Origin: Timema cristinae
Taxonomy: Eukaryota > Arthropoda > Insecta > Phasmatodea > Timematidae
NCBI GenBank assembly: GCA_039000515.1
Contig: JBCFYV010009882.1
Span: 59,450,277-59,514,276, forward strand
Length of the DNA: 64,000 nt
Reading direction: 5' to 3'
Within the stretch, counting starts at the first letter, position 1. Every line of letters starts with the position of its first letter. The notes beneath the pieces were generated by a model. It did no database searches and had not been told where the DNA came from. It saw only the letters and a program-made list of their open reading frames with translations. Made by a program: the position numbers and the translations under genes. Below are positions 46,250-57,689 of the stretch, one piece after another.

Positions 46250-48205
46250 CATCCATGAAGTTAACGATGTAGAACACGAAAAAAAATTTAAAACTTAAAA
46301 AAGATGCATTTAGAATACCGATCATGTTTATTTTATATAGAAAGGAAAGGTCGTGCGTGTTTTTCTTAATAAATTGTTCAAAAATTCTAAACATCCTAAA
46401 TGTCTGAAATTTAGAAAGTAGAAGTACCACTCCATATAACCAGAGAAATCTAAAAATTGAAAGTTTCAAAATGGGACACCAGAAATGAGGGGTTCTTGTG
46501 AATCTATTTAAATAAACAACCTACTGTGGAAGGCAGATAATTTAAGTTTGGCAGGCAAGTGAAAGTAACACACCAAATAATCGAACAAGTCTTAAAAAAT
46601 TTGAGATTTCAAAGTCGGAGTTGGTAAATTAGAAAAAAAGTGGAGGGGGTTAAAACTTTCAAAACTGATAGAAACAACTACTTTTAAGGGTCGTATAGCA
46701 CTTATAATTGGCCGGAAATTTAAGGGATCGCCTCAAATAACCAAAAAGTCAGGTAATTTAAGACATTAAAATGAGACTCTGGGTACAATGGTAGGAATAG
46801 TTTGTTAAAGCAAAACTACACTTTAGGGTGCGATAGAAAATAAAAAATGTTTAAGGAATTGAGTGGGACTATTCCAAATCCCTCAAAAATTCTTAAATAT
46901 TAGATTTTATTTTTGAGGGTTAGTTAAATGGGAGGGTCTGGAAAATTTCAAAACTTATATGAAAAGCTACTTCTTAGTGTGGCAGAAGATTTAAATTTAC
47001 CAATCACCATTAAAATCATTTAAAAAAGATTAAGTATCTGAAAATGGTGAGAGAAAGTGTCCCTCCCAAAATAATTCCAAAACGAATATAATTAAACACT
47101 TCTGATTTAGTAGAAAATATAAATATTTCCATTTATTTAGAGAAGCAAAAAGGTATAGGGGTCAACCACCGTGGTTCGGATTCCACGCTAAACTGTAGGT
47201 CCTTCATTTCATCTCACAATCACCCTACCATTACACATTAGCGGAAGTGCGTATAACCCGAACGGGTAGTAAGACGCGGTGCTAATAATAATAATATAGG
47301 GGTCAAACCATAAGACTAGAAAAGTCTAAGTATGCGAAATTTCAAAATAGGTCCCTGGAAAATTGGGGAAGGAGGGAATGAGGGAGATATAAATACAAAT
47401 CAATTTAGGTGATATAGAAAGCTGGCATTTGTCAGGAATGTAGTGGAATAGCACCAAATGCCAAAATAATTCTTAAATACTTGAAATATCTAAGGGGGTT
47501 GGGTGAAATGTGGGAGGGAGTGTAAATTTCCAAAATTCATATAAAAACCTATTTTCACTGTAGAAGAAGATTTTAATTTATCAGAAAGGCCTAGGAGCTA
47601 CTGCATGCACCCTGGAAAATAATTATTCAAAATTAATATCCTAAAATGGGGTGAACAAGAGTCATCTCAAACATTTCAAAAAATTATAAAATAAAACACT
47701 CCCCGATTGGTATAAAATTGAAATATTTTCATACGTGTTATAAGGCGAGCCTATATATAGACAGAAAAGTCTAAATATGAGAACAATATGTCCCAGGGAA
47801 ATCATTTAAGTGGGGTAGACAATTGAAATTTGGCATGCAGTTTGAAGTACTACTCCAGACATTCAATTAGGTCTGAAAATATAAAATTTCAACGCTGAAG
47901 TGAATAGAATGGGGAATGATATTTTCAACATTTTCAAAACTGAGTGAAACAATTACTTCCCACTGTACTATAAAACAAATCTCAGCAGACAGATAAAAAG
48001 TTCTACTCTAAATAACTATAAAATAAGATAATTTCAAATATTATAAAGGAGCTGTGGGAAATAAGGCCAGGGTGTAGTAGACAAATCAAGAAAGTGGAAT
48101 CGGGAGTAAATCAAATACAAGTGCTCCTGGCTTATTGAAGACAATAGATTCAGTGCCATTGAAGAAGGAAAAAAATAAAATAATAATAATGCTGAAAGAT
48201 GGTCT
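46250..48205. repeat. Old degenerate array, period roughly 300-400 bp
   Basis: A phrase such as AAAACTTTCAAAACTGATAG, then a run of A-rich bases and CTACTT, recurs at about 46648, 46943, 47519 and 47925. Secondary phrases (TGAAATTTCAAAATGG, GGTAATTTAAG) recur between them. Divergence is too high to define a unit exactly. A SINE B interrupts it at 47166-47294. Confidence 0.6.
47166..47294 (+). mobile_element. SINE B copy, young, with 12-bp target duplication
   Basis: This contains the last part of the SINE B body (CCACCGTGGTTCGGATTCC) and a consensus tail ending in about four AAT units. TATAGGGGTCAA occurs exactly at 47154-47165 and 47295-47306. The head is missing by 5' truncation. It interrupts the older degenerate array. 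Confidence 0.95.
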
Positions 48206-48818
48206 GGATATTCTAGAATAGTGGTATTCAATCTTTTTTTGTTTGCGTAGCCCACAAATATAATTTTATCTTCAATTTGTATCCCTAAAGTTGTTAGTGA
48301 ATATTTTATGAACTAAAATAAATAATATAAAATAAAGTAATGCACGCCTATGTGTGTATGTATTTTTTTATTTACTCGCAACTCCTCAAGTAGATAAAGT
48401 ATTATTATCTAAATAAATAAATAAATAAATTATACATATATATGGGTTGATTTATAAAGTTTTCGGTACCAGAACACACTACCGGGGGAGTTTTTTTTTT
48501 TAATTTAAGCTTTAAAAGACAAGTTTTTAAGCCAATATTTTCTTCTAAAAGCAGAAGAAAATTTTAAAATTTATCATAATGTGATTGTGTTTTAATGTTT
48601 TTTTAATTTAATTTAATGCAAATTCTCACCGGATGTTTAATTTTGTTTTGATTTTTTTACTACTAGTTCTACTATACAAACGGGAATGATAAGAGCGATT
48701 AGAAATTTAAACTCCTAGATTACACAAAACAAGTGGTTTTAATTTTATTGGATGTATTTTGAATTAAAAATACGCATAGGCTATTATATATATAATTAGA
48801 AAAAAATGACTGTCCATT

Positions 48819-49745
48819 TTAGAAGCAACTACACAGTCGTTCCATGTTTTCATCATATTCAATGCCTCTAGACCTTTCCTTACTCTGAGTGTTTATGGCA
48901 GAATTCGGTCCTGAAACAAGCCACGAGTCAACATACTTGGAGGGATTAAATAAACGTAAAAGGGGTCCATTTATTCTTACAAATAAAGGACCAGAGATGG
49001 TTGTTGTCTTAAAAGATATTCTTAGTGATGTTATAATCAAATTCATCTGTGAGAAACCCCTCTCGTATTCACTGGAAGATAATATAGTAACTGACTTGAT
49101 TATAGTCTTCAAAACAACAAGACTGTCCGGAAATGTCTAACTATATACATATTCTTGGAAACTCCCAATTAATTGTCATTCATTGAGTTTGAATTTGGCA
49201 GCGAACTTCTTCATTTAATTTCCCCATAAGTTATTTGCAAATTTTTGGGCCAGTTTTTCATGTATATTACGCTTGTCAAGTTAACAATCTCCAAATCTTG
49301 TTCACTCAGCTGTCTCTTCTCAATTGACTGTTTCAATGCTTCATAGAACTTCTCAGGATCTAGAGGATCATTACTCTTGCGTCCTTCCCTTTTATGAAGA
49401 GGAACTCCTACAGAATTAGAATTTTGTACTGCTACTAGAGCCTCGATATAGTAAATACCTGGTAACGATTTTCTACTTTCAAATACAGAGACTGTTAATT
49501 TCAATTTTTATTTACAAAATCTAGGCCATCATTTCGATGCTGCAAATCCTCTCTCAACTCAGTTCCTTTAACTTATCACACATCAAGCCAATAACTAAAA
49601 TGAAGTTTGCATCGGTAGTGTTATTCAGTGATACACCTTTTGATGAGAGAAAACAAGACTGCGCGTTAGGGAACGTATCTGTCATTGTTGGGCATATAAA
49701 CTATTTTTCACATAAGTAACTAATTTTTAAATAAAACACCACGCT
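48819..49745 (-). pseudogene. hAT transposase, C-terminal half, broken
   Basis: From about 49680 the minus strand reads LNNTTDANFILVIGLMCDKL, KELS and a stop, then SRKSLPGIYYIEALVAVQNS, LDPEKFYEALKQSIEKRQLS, a KFAAKFKLNE segment, FPDSLVVLKTIIKSVTIL, and SSSEYERGFSQMNLIITSLR followed by FVRINGPLLRLFNPSKYVDS and WL. The 'S-E-ERGFSQMN' motif and 'NGPPL---NP--YV-SWL' ending define the hATC dimerisation domain of KIAA1586-like hAT transposases. Stops near 49190, 49150 and 49580 inactivate it. The N-terminal zinc finger and most of the catalytic fold are missing. Confidence 0.88.
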
Positions 49746-49865
49746 TATGTAAGTAATTGATTTGCTAATCACGTTTTTCTAAAGTTTTTTTTTCTGAATT
49801 TCATGTTTGCCTTAATAGAGGTACCGGAATGCCACTCCGCCACGTTTTGTCAGAAGTCAAGCACT

Positions 49866-49868
49866 GTG

Positions 49869-49893
<25 letters not shown>
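49866..49893. repeat. (TA)n microsatellite
   Basis: An uninterrupted TA run that directly precedes the second copy of the 0.75-kb dispersed repeat. Confidence 0.95.
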
Positions 49894-49894
<1 letters not shown>

Positions 49895-49899
<5 letters not shown>

Positions 49900-50640
49900 G
49901 AGATTTTGATGTTTGTCAACGCTTCATGACCTCATGAACCCAAAATCCAAAATAGTGGTTTTGCAAAGCCGTTTTCCTGTCTGTTACTGGAATTAGAGCC
50001 GAAACTTTTTTTACAGATATGGCTAAAGCTTGTATGCAGCATTTTCATAAGGTTCTTCAGAGGTTTTTTGATTACCTATCCAACCCTAAAATTAAGGACA
50101 AACATAAATCGATTAACTCAAAATCTGGTATAGTGATTTTGATTAAAGCGAGTATCCAGGCACGGCACTGATTAATATTATAAACAAAATAGCAAATCTC
50201 ATGGAAATAACTTTTAGGGTACTTGACATGGTTTAGAGTAGATTTCAAATTATGATAATATTCCCGCAATCATTTGAGATAAGAAATAACATATCGTAGC
50301 AAAGTTGTAGGATTATTGAAAAAAAAAACACATTTATTTGAAATATATTTTTATAAAAATATATAGTTTCTTAGCTTTAAGCAAATCAATGTTTAAAGTG
50401 AGGTTATGCCCTCTGGAATACCGAGATAGGTCCTACTCTTGTTATATTAATGTTTCTTCAAGAGTATATTTCATTTATGCTCTATGATTAAGTGTGATGC
50501 TTCTTTTTATATTGTGTTCCTACAACAATGTATATTATTTTACATATCTTATGAGTCCTAAATAAATATCTTCATTTTTAGATAAAGCCGACAGAAAGTC
50601 TGTATTGTGCACCGTGCAATTTATTTAATTTTATGTGATC
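49895..50640 (+). repeat. Dispersed 0.75-kb repeat, copy 2 of 3
   Basis: Blocks in common with the other copies are TAGAGCCGAAACTTTTTT, CTATCCAACCCTAAAATTAA, AACAATGTATATTATTTTAC and AAGTCTGTATTGTGCACCG. It lies within the hAT element at 48219-50667, so it inserted after that element or belongs to it. Confidence 0.7.
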
Positions 50641-50675
50641 CCTAATGTGTAAGGTTGATTACCACTATTCTAGAA

Positions 50676-51764
50676 TATCAAAGTGGAATGAAATGTATCT
50701 AAAGGGGGGAGGATATATTCTAAGGGGTAGAAAATTACTTCCAGGGGGTGGGGAGTGTATTACCTCCCATGAATTACTCTCCCCTCTCAACCCCCCAGTT
50801 CCACCACCAATGATTGACCTAAAACATTGTTAATATATTTATCATAATATGTATCAAATTAATGTCAAAATATGATGAAATCAATCCATGATTGAGTAAA
50901 TCATCGAAATGATAAGGAAAGATTGTTATGACCCACAGTGGCGTTGGTCTCCTTGGGAAGGATTGGGGATGTGAGCTAAAAATTTGCCTTCCCCTTCCAT
51001 GCAAAAATCCTAAATTATTTTGAATAACACTCAAACATTTGTAATTTAACTATGATTTGACTGAATATATCAGTCCACATTTAAATATAAGGATTGCAGC
51101 TTTATATTCAGAAAGCAACCCACTATACACAATAAAAATACCCCTAAGATTCGCAAATTTAAAACATACAAAATTATATCTTTCAAATATTTTATGTAAT
51201 CTCCCCTTAAACCCCCAGCCTCTCATCCCTAACACCTTTTAACTAACATTTAATTTTTAGTGCGACACTGTTGGTTAGGCCGTTAGGATAGAAGTGAGTG
51301 AGCGATTAAAAAGGGTTTTATATGGAACCTCAGATTACAAATTAATTTTTTTATCAAAAACTTTATTTCAAATATTTAATCCAAGATATATTTTTAAAAA
51401 AATGAGAATCTGAGACTTATTGAAATCCAAAATAAAATTTTATACCTAGCCACAAATAATGCAAAATTTAAATCAAAACTAATTAATATTTGATAAAGTT
51501 GAAAATATCAAATAAATCAAGTCATAAGAATCAATAAAATATTTTTTTCTACATGTGAAACTGAAATAATTTATTTTTATGAGACTAGTCCTAAAATTAG
51601 TTTCAAGGATAGCAGCTGTATTAGTGGTAAAGTGTTCAAATATGTGATATTTGCCATGGACTGGACTACAGGTGTCAGAGTAATCAAAGTGCAAATATCT
51701 AACAGTGAGAAAAATGCAAAATATATTCCCACTACTTGTCCTTCAACAACGAAAATTATAAACG
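50676..51764. other. Gene-free stretch
   Basis: A G-rich/C-rich pair at 50702-50800 (AAAGGGGGGAGG and CAACCCCCCAG) looks like opposed ends of a small decayed element. Overlapping plus and minus frames at 51050-51242 have no domain. Nothing else was recognised. Confidence 0.4.
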
Positions 51765-52012
51765 TCTCGGTGTCGTAGTTAGCTAACCCACTAGTTTCAT
51801 GTTGAGCTAGACTGCCGAGGACGAGGAGATCAAGGTTCGAATTTCTCTTTTAGGTAAACTGGGGTGGTTTTTCTTAAATGATTTTCCCCTCTCCTTCCAT
51901 GCAAATGCGGATTCCCTTGCTGTGTAATTCAATCTTCCCTATTACTAAACAATTAGCGTGATTAATACTTAGACGTATAACCCGTACGGGTAGTTAGAAG
52001 TGGTGGTAAATT
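51765..52012 (+). mobile_element. SINE A copy, near full length
   Basis: The head runs from GTGTCGTAGTTAGCTAACCC with a weak A box, through GAGGACGAGGAGATCAAGG and the B box GGTTCGAATTTC. The core is CATGCAAATGCGGATTC and the tail CCGTACGGGTAGTTAGAAGT, ending in an A-rich run. It lies just before the first satellite array. Confidence 0.88.
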
Positions 52013-52024
52013 AAAAAAAAATAT

Positions 52025-52512
52025 TCTCAAGTCATTGCGCTATAAAGGACCCCATAGACTTGGCCCCGCCTATGAAAGAACTAGTGACAAAACCTAATGA
52101 CATCGTTGGTTCTACGTTAGTGATGGTCATGTAATCTAAGATTTTCGTTGCTACTACAATTTCGTGGTAGTTATGAGCCAAAATCATTGGACAGGGCAAA
52201 GTTGAAGTCAACCTGGCACCACCCACCATTTTATGTTTTAGAACTAACGACAAAAACTAATGCAATCGTTAGTGATACGTTATTACTTGGCCTTGAACCT
52301 TAAATTTTTGTTAATATTGCATTTTCGAGGGAGTTATAAGCCAAAACAAGTGGATGGGGCTAAGTTGGCATAAACCTGGCCCTGCCCACCATCTTCCGGT
52401 GCATCACTAATGACAAAATAAGATCCAATCGTTAGTGCTACATTAGTGCTGATCATTGAACTTAAAACTCTCGTTAGTGCTACATTTTCTTGGGAGCTAT
52501 AAACGATAAAAT
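52025..52512 (+). repeat. Satellite array, unit about 162 bp, forward
   Basis: Three units start at about 52086, 52250 and 52411 with GACAAAAACTAATGCAATCG. They continue through TTAGTGCTACATTAGTGCTG, a TTTTCGTTAGTGCTACATTT block, a GGGAGTTATAAGCCAAAA block and CCTGGCCCTGCCCACCAT. The same unit occurs reversed at 53755-54425. The frame at 52253-52032 is a satellite read-through. Confidence 0.88.
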
Positions 52513-52513
52513 A

Positions 52514-52514
<1 letters not shown>

Positions 52515-52554
<40 letters not shown>
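52515..52554. repeat. (TA)n microsatellite
   Basis: About 20 TA units lie at the edge of the first satellite array, framed by AGTATA on each side. Confidence 0.95.
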
Positions 52555-52557
<3 letters not shown>

Positions 52558-52714
52558 TACAAAATAATGTAGAATTGATAACAATAATTATTATTAATCA
52601 TTAGATCCATCTAAATGTTTTTTTTATTTTCTATTAATATAAAATTAATTTCTCCGTTTAACTTTTTCTTGAACCCTCGGATAGAGAAGTATTGTGATCC
52701 TTAAAAAAATCTTA

Positions 52715-53440
52715 CTCAATATTTTGATAAATGTTGACGTTTCATGACACCCTTAAACCGGAAAAGGGGTTTTCACGACACCATCTGTCTGTATCTCTGA
52801 CTAGAGCCGATAACAATTTTAAAAATTGGACTAAAATATGGTAGCAATGGTTTCATAATATTCACCCAAGGGGTTTTTGGAATTAGATATCCAACCCTAG
52901 AATTAAGGGTGGTTTATAGAAGTTCAAAAACAGAAATAATCAATTTTTTCGAAATTCGCTCAAAAGATTTTGATTAGATTTCGTATATGGGCCCTGTTTA
53001 CCATAAAAAACTAAATGGCAGTTTTCATTTCATAGTGAAAAATACGTTAAGGATACTTTACATGACCAAAAAGTTCTAATTTTAATAATATCTTCACAAC
53101 TATTTGAGATACGAAAGAAATTATTACAGTAAAAATGTAGAATTTCTAAATCTAAAACTCTTTTTATTTTAAATATATTTTTGTAAAACGATCAGTTACT
53201 AAGATATAGGAATATCTGTATTTTTGTATTCAGGTATTTGAAAACTATAATATTTTTTATGCAATTTGGTGGATAGAGATGTTTATCATTTCTCAATATT
53301 TCTGTAATAGTGTATATTATTTCATTTATGCTACAATGTATATTATTTCGTTCTAAAATTCCTACGAGTTTTTAGTAAATGTCTTGCTCTTAAAATAGAG
53401 AAAGTCTCTGTGGTACACCGTTCCCGTTTATTTGGTGTAT
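52715..53440 (+). repeat. Dispersed 0.75-kb repeat, copy 3 of 3
   Basis: This carries GACTAGAGCCGATAACAATT, TATCCAACCCTAGAATTAAG, TCGAAATTCGCTCAAAAG, GATTAGATTTCGTATATG, TAATATCTTCACAACTATTT and a 3' block TCTCTGTGGTACACCG. It sits between the two oppositely oriented satellite arrays. Confidence 0.78.
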
Positions 53441-53754
53441 ACGTTGTGCACAAATATTTTTACCGTTTATTCATGTAAGAATAATGATAACCACTTAAAG
53501 GCTTTTTCTATGCACTTTCAATGTTGAATAATATTTCCAACTTCTCCATCAATGCAACCAAGTAATGCATGAGTATAACAAAGAGTTTGCAAATATTTGT
53601 GTTATTTCTGCTGGTAACGAAGCTTATAGCTAAGTTGATGTCAATTAACTATGTGATGTAATTTCAAGATATTTAAAAGAACGCGCTAGATATCTATATT
53701 CATGAGCAGTGATCAAATGGCATGCAATCAGTGCTATCCTAAAGCTTGGTTATG

Positions 53755-54425
53755 TAGTATAACTTGGCTTTAAATATAACACTAATAAATTTAATGGTCA
53801 ATTAATCAGCACTAGCATAGTACTAACCATTGATGTTAGTGGTACACAGTGGAGCAAGGTTGACATAAACATAGTTCACCCACTGATTATATATAGCTTA
53901 TAGCTCTCATGAATATATAGCATTAACAAAATATTTGAATTCAATTATTAGCACTCACGATAGACCTAGGTTTGGTCGCTAGTGCTACACCAAAATATTG
54001 TGGGTGGGGTCACGATTACGTCAACTGGGCCTCGTCCACTGATTGTGGCTTATAACTACCATGAAAATGTTGCTCTAACGAAACAATTAAGTTCAATGAA
54101 CAGCACTAACGTAGCAGCAACTTGGCATCACCCAATGATCTTGGGTTATAGCGCCCACAAAAATTTGCATTTACAAAAATTTGTGTTCAATTCAACTAGG
54201 CACACCAATGATCTTGGCTTATAAAGCCCACGAAAATGTAGCATTAACATAAATTTAAGTTTCGATGACCTTCATTAACGTAGCATTAAGTGCTATTAGG
54301 AAGATAGTGGGCAGGGCCAGGTTGAAGTTGCTTTGCACTAACGATTGTGTTAGGGTTTGTCATTGGTGCTTTCATGGGTGGGGCCAAGTTTATGGAGATT
54401 CACTAAAGTCACGCCCTAAACCTTT
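53755..54425 (-). repeat. Satellite array, unit about 162 bp, reversed
   Basis: Units on the minus strand match the array at 52025-52512. On the plus strand one sees CCACTGATTGTGGCTTATAA, a CATGAAAATGTTGC block, TCAATGAACAGCACTAACG and GGGCAGGGCCAGGTTGAAG. Units are more diverged and irregular than in the forward array. Confidence 0.85.
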
Positions 54426-54439
54426 AAACCTTCGAAAAA

Positions 54440-56849
54440 CACTTTGTTAAAGCGATGATATAATATATTTTCTAACTAGAAAGCCCCCTCACTATAGAAT
54501 TACAAAAAGACGACAGCAACCTCAATTGTTAATTGTCAGAACTCGTGTACTTTAAATGGGGAGGAGGGTCAATACGATGACGCATTTATGAGGTGGGGTA
54601 AGAAATTGCTTATAAACATGGTTGTACCTTAAATAATATACTTTTCTGGGTAGACAATGGCTGTTTGGAAAAAAATAGTATGTCAGAGTGAGAATATGAA
54701 TGTTGAGAGCTGGCCGCTGCCTATAAACACCCTTGTCCATGAAGGGGTGGACTAATGTATGGTCAGGGACCAGGAGGAGGTTATAACGGAAGGGAATTCC
54801 TTTCCGGGTCAGTGGGGGGGGGGGGGGGGGGGTGATCCCTTCCAACGGTATCTTGGTGGATTCCTTTAGTATTAGTATTACTTAAAAACAGGAAATAACA
54901 AAAGAATTAACCTCTCACGCCTTCTAAATATAGTTGAGAAAGAGGCAAGCAATCCTTGTGTAATTTTATGCCTATTTATATATATACTGTACTTAGAAAT
55001 ATATTTTTGTATTTATTTCAAATAATCCAATAATTAATAAAATTTACGAACTTTGTAAAGCTATGTTTCAAAATTCATAATATCCCAATATTAAAAAAAA
55101 AAAGAATAAACCGTGTTTAACCGTGTAGGACTAAATGTATGTACTGTACATTTTTTGTATCATAATGATGCCAGTATGTCTTATACAATAATTACTATCC
55201 AAGTAAATATCAAGCACTAAGTGATATTCTATCATCGAAAATAAACTAGCACTATCATTTCAAACACAGCAGTCACAAACCAAACATGTCTCAGAACCAA
55301 CAAACCATATGAATATGCATTCATAAATAGTAGGCTTGCCAAAATAAGATACAGGTTGAGAAAAACCGAATGATTAGTTCTACAGTAGTTTTCTTATAAT
55401 GGAAAATGTTAGTTTCATGCTTTCCCACAGTACATAAAGCAGTATCTCATCCAAAGTGGATAAAGAAAAAAAAAAATCACTGAAAGCTGAAAATGTTTAA
55501 AAATAAGAAATTCCACACTAAAATACTCCTATCAATAATGCCACTAGTATTTGTGGTGGCATTTGTTTTGGAAGACACAATTGAAATATGACGTTCAAGA
55601 ACAATAGAAGGCTTACTGCATTCCATCCTATGTTAGAAAAGCAGGCAACATGCAAAGCATTCCCAGCACAGCTAGTGGGGATGTTACTTTGTTACAAGAC
55701 ATGAGTTAATCAACAAATCCAATGCTTCGGAACATCATAATATTCCTTCCCCGCTAGCATTTTCTCTTTCTTGGTCAAACACATCTTTAAACACGGGATT
55801 CGTATATCATGTACAGAGAGAGGAACAAAGCTAGGAGAAACGACAGCATCGGTAGCCGAGGCATCAGCCAAGGCATCGGCGGCGAGTGACCAGTCTCCTT
55901 GGCTCGTAAAAACAGAAAACCCTTCAACAAGATCTTATCTACAAATTTAAACTTGCTTTTTATGACTAAAGGACTTAAACTTTATTATGTTATTGGGAAC
56001 AGAGCGAGACTTCAGTCTCTTTTGGTAAGCGATCCCTCTGGCCTAAGTAGTTGAAATAAAAAGAAGAGGCTGTTCTTTTCCAGAGAAGCATACAAATCAT
56101 GTTGTGGTCTTTTTCTTTACTGTGAACGACAAGATGAACGTACATCCTGGGCCATTACATACACCAGCACGCCTGTGACATTAAGAGATTGTTGCAACAT
56201 ATAACTAATAATCGTAACCTTCTAACTCGTAAAATAATAAAATTATATCATTTATACAAAGCATTTAATGTTTGCCTTTAATGTATTTAATAGGCTTCTT
56301 GAATACTAGACTTAAAGTGTTGTGTGAATAAAAATATAAAAACAAGAATTTCAACTAGCAGCTAATAAATTTGACTTGCTAAAGTATTCCTGTTTATTGT
56401 TGGTCTTAGAATGCCACAGTAAGAAGATAAATTGACATCGTAATAAGATATGCAAATATATTGTTTCGCCAAGGCTTTTCAAGAGGATCGTAAGAGGAAT
56501 TAATGGACTTGTAGTGTGTAGCACTGATCGAAGATATAAGATAAGAATAACAACAATAAAATGAGGGGTAGTGCAAACCCGTTACGGGTCATGTCCCATG
56601 TCACCCAACAGTAGTTAGAAAAACATAATAAAATAATGTTTTAATGAAAATCACCGTTTAGCAACGTACCCATAGTAAGAAAATAGGCATTCTTTAACCA
56701 AGAAGAGTGTAATAGTATTTTCCAAATAAAAGTTAAATAAATACAAACATTTAAATTACAATACAACAAAACACAGCCAAACAAAATATTACAAGACTCC
56801 TCTAATCGGGTGATGTAATTTGTAAAAAGAAACAAAAACCTAATTTAAC
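54440..56849. other. Gene-free stretch with a 19-base G run and a repeat-poor block
   Basis: A G run of 19 at 54814-54832 sits at the end of a G-rich segment from 54555, again like decayed element ends. From 55740 to 56180 the sequence is repeat-poor with balanced composition (ATCGGTAGCCGAGGCATC, GGCGGCGAGTGACCAGTC, GTTGTGGTCTTTTTC), a candidate for conserved non-coding DNA. No coding frame was recognised. Confidence 0.4.
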
Positions 56850-57052
56850 TACGCTTTAGTACACGTCAGCAATATCCACACTTTATTACGCTAATGGAGA
56901 AGGAATTATGAAAGTCAAATTTAGAGAAAATGTGCCAGCATTTGCGTGATAGGAGGGTAAAAATATATTAGAAAAAATAACCTTGGTACACCCAGGGGAA
57001 TTCGAGCCCTGACCTTCACATCATTTGCACACCAGACTAGATGTACTTGACG
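56850..57052 (-). mobile_element. SINE A copy, old
   Basis: The core (GCATTTGCGTGATAGGAGG on the plus strand) and head with B box (GGGAATTCGAGCCCTGACC) are clear. The tail is nearly lost (TTTAGTACACGTCAGC at 56856). Confidence 0.75.
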
Positions 57053-57239
57053 TTTTTTCCACATGCTCATAAATAAAGAGCCCACATATCAGTGATTCAT
57101 ACTCTATGAAATATTAAGGTTGAAAAAAAAATAAACAAGTTTAACTTTAAAACTATTATACAAAACTAATTTAAAGCAAAGCAATTTTATTATCATCTTC
57201 AAACAATGGATATTAAAGAATTGTTCGGAAATATATAGG

Positions 57240-57400
57240 GAAAATTATTAAGAGGAAATTTACAAGCATTTGCTTGAACATAAGATGGGATCCCACATTG
57301 TGGTAAAGTCCCTCTTCCCCTTGCCACTGATTGTGTTTCAAACCATGACCTTTAGTGACAAAGTCAAGCATGCTAGTGTTGAGTTGACTCTATTAACAGT
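57240..57400 (-). mobile_element. SINE A copy, very decayed
   Basis: Only CAAGCATTTGCTTGAAC (core), AGTCCCTCTTCCCCTTG and TTTCAAACCATGACCTTTAG (B-box half) can be aligned. The tail and the A box are not clear. Confidence 0.5.
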
Positions 57401-57689
57401 CTAAATCTGTCAGCGAGAATTTATTTACAAGCCTTTGCAAGCAAACACTAAGCTATACATTATAAGTGTTGTATTTTTTTAGGGTTGAAAGCATTATTTA
57501 AAAAGTACTTTCTCTTTCAAAGCGTTGTGTTTGCCACCTTTAAAATATGAATTAATGAAGAATTGTAAACTATGTTTCTATACTTGGTTAAAAACCATAA
57601 AAACCTTATGTTTAGATGGATAGTAAGAACTACCACCACATGCTTTGTTAGAGGAGGGAGCAGGGGTGCACGTCCCCCAAAAAATATCC

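Larger units (their letters stand above)
48219..50667 (-). mobile_element. hAT DNA transposon with intact 8-bp target duplication
   Basis: The left end TAGTGGTATTCAATCTT (48219) and the reverse complement of the right end, TAGTGGTAATCAACCTT (50667), form terminal inverted repeats. TTCTAGAA lies directly outside both ends (48211-48218 and 50668-50675). It is an 8-bp target duplication of the form nTnTAnAn that hAT elements prefer. The 2.45-kb interior has a broken transposase on the minus strand and, toward the right end, a copy of the 0.75-kb dispersed repeat that probably replaced or inserted into the 5' part. Confidence 0.92.

Noticed and set aside
52032..54450. Several 60-80-residue frames
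   Set aside because: They are read-throughs of the 162-bp satellite and recur with its period.
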